Shown in pieces: positions 57,906 through 64,000 of a stretch of 64,000 nucleotides of DNA. The DNA lies in assembly GCF_000321225.1 (NCBI RefSeq), contig NW_004450323.1:3943525-4007524 (forward strand). Reading direction: 5' to 3'. The DNA is from Odobenus rosmarus divergens (Eukaryota; Chordata; Mammalia; Carnivora; Odobenidae). The translations under genes were made by a program, and so were the position numbers. Position 1 is the stretch's first letter, and every line of letters begins with the position of its first letter. The notes below the pieces were generated by a model. That model was not told the DNA's origin. It saw only the letters and a list, made by a program, of their open reading frames with translations, and searched no databases.

Positions 57906-58536
57906 GAGTGTCTCTGGAACATCAACGGGGTGAACTTTCCTGGACACTTGGGAAAATGTATTCTTCATGGGGCTATGATTCTTTTTGACACCTGGCTTTG
58001 GGAGGGCCACCCAAGGCACAGTGAGGGGTGGAGAGAGATACCTGTCCAGACACTCATGTTAGCTCCTCAGCCTTGACCATCACTGGAGGGACAGATGACA
58101 CCATCAGCTGTTAGACAGTTGTGCCAGGGCGCACACGCTGGTGGTCCTCAGGTCTTCTTTAGCCCGTAGACTTGTTCTAGGGGGTTGCACAGGGTTTTAA
58201 AAATGAACTCCTTGCAAATATGTAAATCGGGAATTTTTACATAAAAATACATCATGTGAGATTGTTGGTGTCTCTTGAGGAATGGGACAGTCGGGCCACT
58301 TTGAGCTCATGTTCTCTCTGATAGCATCCGCCACCCTGCCCCAGTGGAGCTCCCATTTTCTTTAGGTGGGACAAGGATTCTCACAGTCCGCATCCCATTT
58401 CATCCTTACCTAACTCCAAGTAATTGGCATGAATATTTGGTACCCCGTGCATAGTTTCTATTAATAACAATAGTATTGTCTCTGAGCTTTTTACTAGTGA
58501 TGTCTCTCCCCGCCCACCCCCACCCCCCCACCGCAG

Positions 58537-58725
58537 TGTGTGACTGCAACGGGAAGTCCAGGCAGTGCGTCTTTGATCCTGAGCTTCACAGACAGACAGG
58601 GAGCGGATTCCGCTGTCTCAACTGCAATGACCACACGGATGGCCCTCACTGTGAGCGGTGCCAGCACGGGTTCTACCGACAGAGGGAGAGGGACCGCTGC
58701 TTGCCCTGCAGCTGTCACGCCAAAG
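58537..58725 (+). CDS. LAMC2: LAMC2 exon 2, first laminin EGF-like domain
   Basis: Two bases complete the valine split by intron 1. Then 62 codons and one base give [35 protein letters not shown] and [17 protein letters not shown]. The exon is 189 bp, phase 1 on both sides. The cysteine order (C-x-C, then C after 6 residues, C after 15, C-x2-C, C-x8-C-x2-C, C-x12-C) is that of a laminin-type EGF domain. Eight cysteines complete LE1 and two more (CSC) begin LE2. In the mature chain this is the N-terminal domain V/III region, near the part trimmed by proteases in laminin-332 processing. The frame is intact. The acceptor is CCGCAG and the donor is GTATGA. A human comparison from memory shows a highly similar domain. 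Confidence 0.97.
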
Positions 58726-58878
58726 GTATGAGTGGGACGATGCGCTGCGCCAAGAGGGTAGTACGCTAAGTGGAATAAGTCAGACCAAGAAAGACAAATC
58801 CCATATTGTTTCACTCGTAAGTGAATGACGACAGCAACAAAACCCCACAAATGAATAAACATACAAAGAGCAGAATCA

Positions 58879-59196
58879 GGGGCGCCTGGCTGACTCAGTC
58901 AGAACAGCATGTGGCTTTTTTTTTTTTAAGATTTTTTTATTTATTCGACAGAGAGAGAGACAGCGAGAACAGGAACACAAGCAGGGGGAGAGGGAGAAGC
59001 AGGCTTCCTGCTGAGCAGGGAGCCCAATGCGGGGCTCGATCCCAGGACCCTGGGATCATGACCTGAGCCGAAGGCAGACGCCTAACGACTGAGCCACCCA
59101 GGCGCCTCGAGCATGTGGCTCTTGATCGTGGGGTCATGAGTTCAAGCCCCATGTTGGGTGTGGAGATTACTTAAATAAATAAACCTTTTAAAAAAT
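58879..59196 (+). repeat. Old SINEC-type element split by a younger SINEC
   Basis: The head GGGGCGCCTGGCTGACTCAG is at 58879 and the remainder, CTTGATCGTGGGGTCATGAG to TTAAATAAATAAACC, is at 59121-59196. Same short subtype as 53581. Confidence 0.88.
58906..59120 (-). repeat. SINEC nested in the older SINE, with TSD
   Basis: The body is 58917-59109, from poly-T to GAGCCACCCAGGCGCC. AGCATGTGGCT is repeated at 58906-58916 and 59110-59120. Confidence 0.95.
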
Positions 59197-59512
59197 GCAG
59201 AAGCAGACCTATAAATACAGAGAACAAACTGACCCTCGCTGGAAGGGCGGGGAATGGGGGGACGGGTGACATGGCCGAAGAGGAGTGAGAGATACAGGCT
59301 TCCAGTGATGGAGTGAGGGAATCACGGGCATGAAAGGTACAGCATGGGAATGTAGTCCATGATATTGTGATAGCGTCCTAGGGTGCGAGATGGCAGCTAC
59401 ACCTGGGGGGGCGCACAGCATTAACCTATAGAGATGTTGAATCGTTGTGTTATACGCCTGCAACCAATGTAAGATTGTGTGTCAGCTATACTAAAAAAAA
59501 GTAGTTGGGAAA

Positions 59513-59572
59513 AGGGCAAGGAAAGAGGGAGAGGGAGGGGGGAGGGGGGGAATGGGGGAAGGGAGAAGCGAG
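59513..59572 (+). repeat. Purine-only G/A tract
   Basis: About 55 bp of almost pure GGGA/GAGG sequence after the LINE-1 end. Confidence 0.8.
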
Positions 59573-60196
59573 AAGCCAGCAGGCCAAGAGAGTGGTGTTC
59601 AACATCTAGAACAACTGGGAATCTACTAGACACTGGTGGTGGTAGTGTCTTACCAATTTCAAGCTGAAAGGAAACCTGTTTTTCTTAAGTCTGGGTTGTA
59701 GGAACCAGCTGGAGTCTTTAGGACACGTTGGCTTGAATTCTAGTCGCAAGAGGCACATGATTAAGTTTCCCGGCAGATGACAGTTTGACCTAGGGACAAA
59801 GGAAGCTTTTACGCTTCTGGTGATAGTTCCCCATATCCACAACTATGCCTTTGACCAACCTCTCAAAAAATAAGGGATAGAAAGATCTGTTTCTGGGGCT
59901 ATGGTAGGTGCTAGCAATAGAAAGTGGTACTGGTCCAAGAGACAGCCCAATTAAGAGGCAGATTAAAGTCTTTCACAAACATGGTTGTTAACAAGAGAAA
60001 ATAGAATCAATAAATAGGAAGCACCTACAGGAGGACTGGTTGATAGCAGGGCTCTTTTTTTTGTTGTATTTTGGTTTGGTTTTTTTAAATATGTCACCCA
60101 GAGCTATGTTCACACAACTGTGGGTAATTCTTGCACACACAGATGCACACTTTGTGCTGTATTCATCATGGACAGCAAAGACAAGTTACGACATAT

Positions 60197-60393
60197 GGGG
60201 CACCTGGGTGGCCCAGTTGGTTAAGCGTCTGCCTTCAGCTCAGGATGTGATCCCAGGGTCCTGGGATCGAGTACTGCTTCGGGCTCCCTGCTCGTGGAGA
60301 GCCTGCTTCTCCCTCTCCCTCTGCCTGCCTGTCTGCCTACTTGTGCTCTCTCTCTCTCTCTGTGTCAAATAAATAAAATCTTTAAAAAAAAAA
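60197..60393 (+). repeat. SINEC (Can-SINE)
   Basis: GGGGCACCTGGGTGGCCCAG to TCTCTCTCTGTGTCAAATAA and poly-A. ACATAT flanks both sides. Confidence 0.94.
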
Positions 60394-61239
60394 GTACATA
60401 TAGAGAGGGAGAGACAAGTAGTTGTTAAATAAGTTGAGTTTTTTTTTAAACTATGTTATTTGTGTATTCTCTTTCTTGGCAGTATGTTTCTCCTCTTTGT
60501 TAGAAAGTGTTTAATAGTGTAATATGATAAATATTAATCGACTTAAAGAGCATAGCCAAAGTGCATCGCAATGACTCAGTGTAGCTCTGTGGAACGAAGA
60601 TACAGCAGCAGCTGAAAGAACCTAAAAATGGTCAGGTTTGGTCCAGCCATGAGCTGCTTGTAGAGGGTGTTGGATGGCCCCATGGTGATAGAGACCCAAA
60701 TCCCAGCAAGCACTTCCAAATTCTCCAGTTGCTGTTACGGTGTGGTTTGAGTCGGATTTGCTCAGCTTTGGGTCATAGAATCAGCATCCAGAATCTTTTG
60801 GATTTAGCAGCTGTCCCTGTGATTCAAAGAACTTCGTAAAGAAAAATTAAAAGGAAAATGACTCCATTTTAGTGGGCTTTCAGTCCTCCTGAAGAGCCCA
60901 TATCCCTTTAGGTTATGCGGCTTCACTGTGAGTCACTGGAGTGGGTCGTCCCAGCAAAATGATCAGTGAGAATGTAATTAGAAATTTAATTGGCTTAGCT
61001 GGAAAGCCTGGCCCGAAGACAAGGTTATTAGTCTTAGAGTAGACAAGGAGCCTGCTGCTTAGCAGAGAGATGGTGATGAAGGATTTGCCACACCGTCTCT
61101 TCTTCATTGCGTAGTCCATTGCTCGCCTGGCATCCACGAGCCTGGCTTTTTCTTTTCCTTCGGGCCATAGACATTCCAGGCTCAGTGTGAACGGCTTGGT
61201 AGGAAGTGGTGGAGTCGAACAATGATTTCTAGCTTATGA

Positions 61240-61445
61240 AATGATAACTAACATGCATTACTCGCTTACTCTGTGCCAGGACTTTTCTAGATGCTTTCAT
61301 CCGGGAAGGAACCTTCACAAATCATATGAAACAGGTGCTATTATTAGTTCCATTGTATAAATGAGGTAGCAGGGGCTGAGAGAGGGAGATGAAGGAAACT
61401 GTCGAAGGTTATAGAGCTCAGTGGCAGAGAGGGTGCCAGCCCCAG
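61240..61445 (-). repeat. MIR fossil
   Basis: TTACTCTGTGCCAGGACTTT, GTGCTATTATTAGTTCCATT and GAGCTCAGTGGCAGAGAGG match antisense MIR. Confidence 0.75.
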
Positions 61446-61479
61446 GTGCGCTGATGTCCAAGATCATAATGTAGAGACT

Positions 61480-61700
61480 AGTGGTGGGTTTGGGAGCCAG
61501 ACAGCCTAGGTTCAAGCCTGGGCACTTCCACTGTGTCACTCTGGGCATGTCCCTTCTCCTCTTGCTGCCCCAGTGTCCCCATCGGTAAAAGGGTCCCCAA
61601 CCCCATGCTCTTTGTATCACAAGAGCATGTGAGGATCACATGAGGTTTGTTAAGCACATGGTAGACAACTCAGTAAATTGGAGTTGATGGAGTTTTTATT
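61480..61700 (+). repeat. MIR fossil
   Basis: CAGACAGCCTAGGTTCAAGC, CACTGTGTCACTCTGGGCAT and CATCGGTAAAAGGGTCCCC match sense MIR. It lies 35 bp from the antisense copy. Confidence 0.75.
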
Positions 61701-62835
61701 ATTAGGACAGAGATCAGTGTTGCAATTTCCTGGAACATTGGCTTTTTAAAAAATCACATTCCATTTTAGAAGGAAGCCTGTAGAGGCCATATCTTTGGTC
61801 TAAAACTATTTATTAACATTTTATTTTTTTATTAATATCCAGAAATTGGCAGTGAATTTTTCAGTATTTTTTAAAGAGTGGGGAAACGAAGCCCTGGAGG
61901 AGTGGATAAATGGCCTCTAGTCTTCACAACAAGCCATTGCAAGGGCTAAAGTTGTAATCCAGGGCTCTGGTGGAGGACTGTTCCCTCTAACTCCTTCCAC
62001 CTGAAAGTAAAAAGCATCAGAATGGTGTCCTTTTATCCCCAACAGCAGATAATTAGATGTACAGGAAAAACTTCATGGATATTATTTCCTAAGATCTGGC
62101 TAATGCATTCTATTTTTTCCAGAATATTTCCATATACTATGCCTTCTTCAGTAGTCGTAACAACTTGACAACCTGTATGTGTTAACACGCTCTACCCACC
62201 ATTCTAGAGATGAAGAAGTGAAGCTCCCGAGCCTAAGCTGCCAGGCTGAGTGGCATGTCAGTGACAGAGACCGTTACCACCCTGTGCCATCTCCCACTAC
62301 ATGCTGGCTGCCCAGATTACTAGCCCAGTGATGCAAGTTTAATTCCCTGTGTGACTTCTCAGTCTCCCAAACAGCCAAGAGAGATTTATCACTTTCAAGG
62401 GAATTTGTTGTATATGCAATCTGAAATGCCGAAGAACACATCTTACCAAAAAATGCAGTCAGTCCATGTATGGTGAATGAAGCCAACAGCATTAATAATC
62501 CCCAAAGTGGTCACAGATTTTGGATTTCACATCAATTTCTCATAGATATAGCAGCCAGGCTTATTTTTAAGGGATGACTTTGTGGATTCAGCCACAGGGC
62601 TGAGTTATCTTCAACTCTTGTAAGCACATGTGTAAATCCTGAGAACCTTTTGCAAATATTTTGAAATTCACTGCGTGTATTTGTGTGGTTTTCCTCCCAG
62701 GACACCTACATTCTTGAGACCTATATGGACATCAGTGATATTGGACTTCTTCTCTTAATTTTATTATTTTTTACATATCTATGACCCTGAATCACTCAGA
62801 CTATAACATTTGGGTAATTATTTAAAACAATCTTA

Positions 62836-62920
62836 AATAATAATTTATCATTATTAACTATAATTATATATTTATATTATATATTATATAATATTATAAA
62901 AATATAATAATGTTACTTTA
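62836..62920. repeat. AT-rich low-complexity tract
   Basis: Over 90 percent A/T with TATATTATAT self-complementary blocks. Confidence 0.85.
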
Positions 62921-63004
62921 AAATACAAGTGTAGATACGTATTTAAAGGGTTCCCAAAAGGACATATCCTCTTTTTGTTTTAATTTTTATTTATTTTATT
63001 TTAA

Positions 63005-63207
63005 TTTTTTAAAGGTTTTATTTATTTATTTGAGAGAGAGAGAAAGCGGGTGAGGAGGGGGAGGGGCAGAGGAGGAAGGAGAGAGACAAGCAGACTCCGC
63101 GCCAAGCACAGAGCCCGACACGGGGCTCCATCTCACAACCCTGCAATTATGACCTGAGCCGAAACTCAGTCTTGGACACTTAACCGACTGAGCCACCCAG
63201 GTGCCCC
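63005..63207 (-). repeat. SINEC, antisense
   Basis: TTAAAGGTTTTATTTATTTA, a purine tract, GACTCCGCGCCAAGCACAG and the end GAGCCACCCAGGTGCCCC. An older subtype. Confidence 0.93.
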
Positions 63208-63574
63208 TAATTTGTAAATAGTACTCATTTTAGCATACCTTCCTGAGCCCTCAGATGCACATAGACCGTATCTATAGAAGCCCTAAAAGAGCTTATTGGG
63301 ACACAAAACTGAAACAGGAAGCTGTTTTCTGTTTTTTCAGCCCACTTGTTCACAATCCCTAAGAGTAGCTCACGAAGGAGGAGTTGGGACAGGTGTTTTT
63401 ATTTTAACGAGAGAGTTTGAAAACCCAGTGCTATTAGTTTGGAAGTTTTGGAATGTGACATAAAGTGGTCATGCTCACCGTAAGGACCTGTGCATGTCTC
63501 CGTGTTCACTTTGCAAGGTTTGAAGGAGGCCGGAGGGAGCAGTGCCAACTACATTCTTTGAATGCCCGTGACGT

Positions 63575-63770
63575 GTGAGACACTGAATGAGGCACTTTAT
63601 TTTAGTCCAAAGTCTTGCAACAGCTCCACAAGGCATAGGTGGTTAGCCTCCCTTAAAAGAACTGATGAGTAAGCTGTTTGCCCAAGGACACACAGCTAAG
63701 TGGCAGAGCTGGTTTCGAAGGGAGATTTCTTGGATTTCAAAGTCTGGGCTCTTTGACCCTCCAGCTTTTA
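63575..63770 (-). repeat. MIR fossil
   Basis: GAATGAGGCACTTTATTTTA, CTGTTTGCCCAAGGACACAC and AGCTAAGTGGCAGAGCTGG match antisense MIR in order. Confidence 0.8.
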
Positions 63771-64000
63771 GAGCAGGATTCTCTAGATAATGTCCTGTAG
63801 AATACAACGTTCCTCAAGATAATAATAGATGTGGCCTGTAAGAATGTCAAATAATGTTTAGAAATACTGGCATTAAAATTTAAACAAGGTCCATGCTGAA
63901 GGTATTATTATGTTATAAGCCTCTGAGGGATCAAGTGGGCACCATTTCCCAAACTTTTCTCAACACAGAATGCCTATTTTCATGAGATGATTATTGATTT

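Larger units (their letters stand above)
40592..58536 (+). other. LAMC2: LAMC2 intron 1, phase 1, 17,945 bp
   Basis: Donor GTGAGT, acceptor CCACCGCAG with a very C-rich tract. It contains the repeats listed separately and a CpG-dense patch at 51140-51490. I see nothing recognisable in 40850-42400, 44280-46090, 46600-48718, 48914-49850, 52950-53560, 53970-54490, 54690-55380, 55600-56090, 56420-56760 and 57905-58470, apart from short AT- or A-rich tracts. Confidence 0.85.
58743..59505 (+). mobile_element. LINE-1 3' end (carnivore L1), interrupted by SINEs
   Basis: GGGTAGTACGCTAAGTGGAA, TAAGTCAGACCAAGAAAGAC and TATTGTTTCACTCGTAAGTG come before the SINEs. ACAGAGAACAAACTGACC, GATGTTGAATCGTTGTG and TTATACGCCTGCAACCAATG come after. 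It ends in an A tract near 59500. It begins about 17 nt after the LAMC2 exon 2 donor. Confidence 0.8.
58726..64000 (+). other. LAMC2: LAMC2 intron 2, 5' part
   Basis: Intron starting GTATGA, which runs off the window. It holds a LINE-1 with nested SINEs, one further SINE at 60197, MIRs, an AT-rich tract near 62840-62920 and a SINE at 63005. No LAMC2 exon 3 is recognisable. I see nothing else in 59510-60196, 60394-61235 and 61705-62835. Confidence 0.8.

Noticed and set aside
58729..58769. Extension of LAMC2 exon 2 past 58725 in the open frame
   Set aside because: A good donor at 58726 and the LE2 boundary known for gamma-2 end the exon there. The extra codons come from the intron and LINE-1.
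1..64000. CRISPR-like regularly spaced repeats
   Set aside because: The recurring sequence is dispersed SINEs of both orientations with no constant spacing. The host is a mammal.

Overview
This is mammalian nuclear DNA from a carnivore. It carries spliced genes with long introns, MIR and LINE-2 fossils, one MLT1 LTR, and about 28 copies of the tRNA-Lys-derived SINE family (SINEC/Can-SINE) found only in Carnivora. Many SINE copies have the tail typical of caniform carnivores, and several sit between clean target-site duplications (TSDs). A bear or pinniped is my best guess within Caniformia. That is an inference from the SINE style, not a measurement.

Layout: (1) 1-8840 is the 3' end of LAMC1 (laminin gamma-1) on the + strand: four coding exons that encode the last 224 residues of the coiled-coil arm, then a 3'UTR of about 2.8 kb with several poly(A) signals. 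(2) About 8840-40420 is the spacer between the two laminin genes, with no supportable gene. It holds SINEs, LINE-1, a long antisense LINE-2 reverse-transcriptase fossil (19.5-21.8 kb), an MLT1 LTR inside an older LINE-1, MIRs, hAT-Charlie fragments and simple repeats. (3) About 40330-40591 is the promoter and first exon (signal peptide) of LAMC2 (laminin gamma-2), with two perfect AP-1 sites. (4) 40592-58536 is the 17.9-kb LAMC2 intron 1, with a CpG-dense patch at 51.14-51.49 kb. (5) 58537-58725 is LAMC2 exon 2, the first laminin EGF-like domain. (6) 58726-64000 is the start of intron 2, which opens with a LINE-1 fragment almost touching the splice donor.

LAMC1 and LAMC2 are paralogues in head-to-tail order. 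Gamma-1 is the common gamma chain of most laminins. Gamma-2 occurs only in laminin-332, the epithelial anchoring laminin. I see no bacterial-style operon, CRISPR array, defence system or other undescribed system. The more interesting signals are small: an orphan poly(A) insertion with a 16-bp TSD, nested SINE stacks, conserved-looking microRNA sites in the LAMC1 3'UTR, a 40-bp G run, the intronic CpG patch, and one unrecognised antisense open frame at 56.1-56.4 kb.
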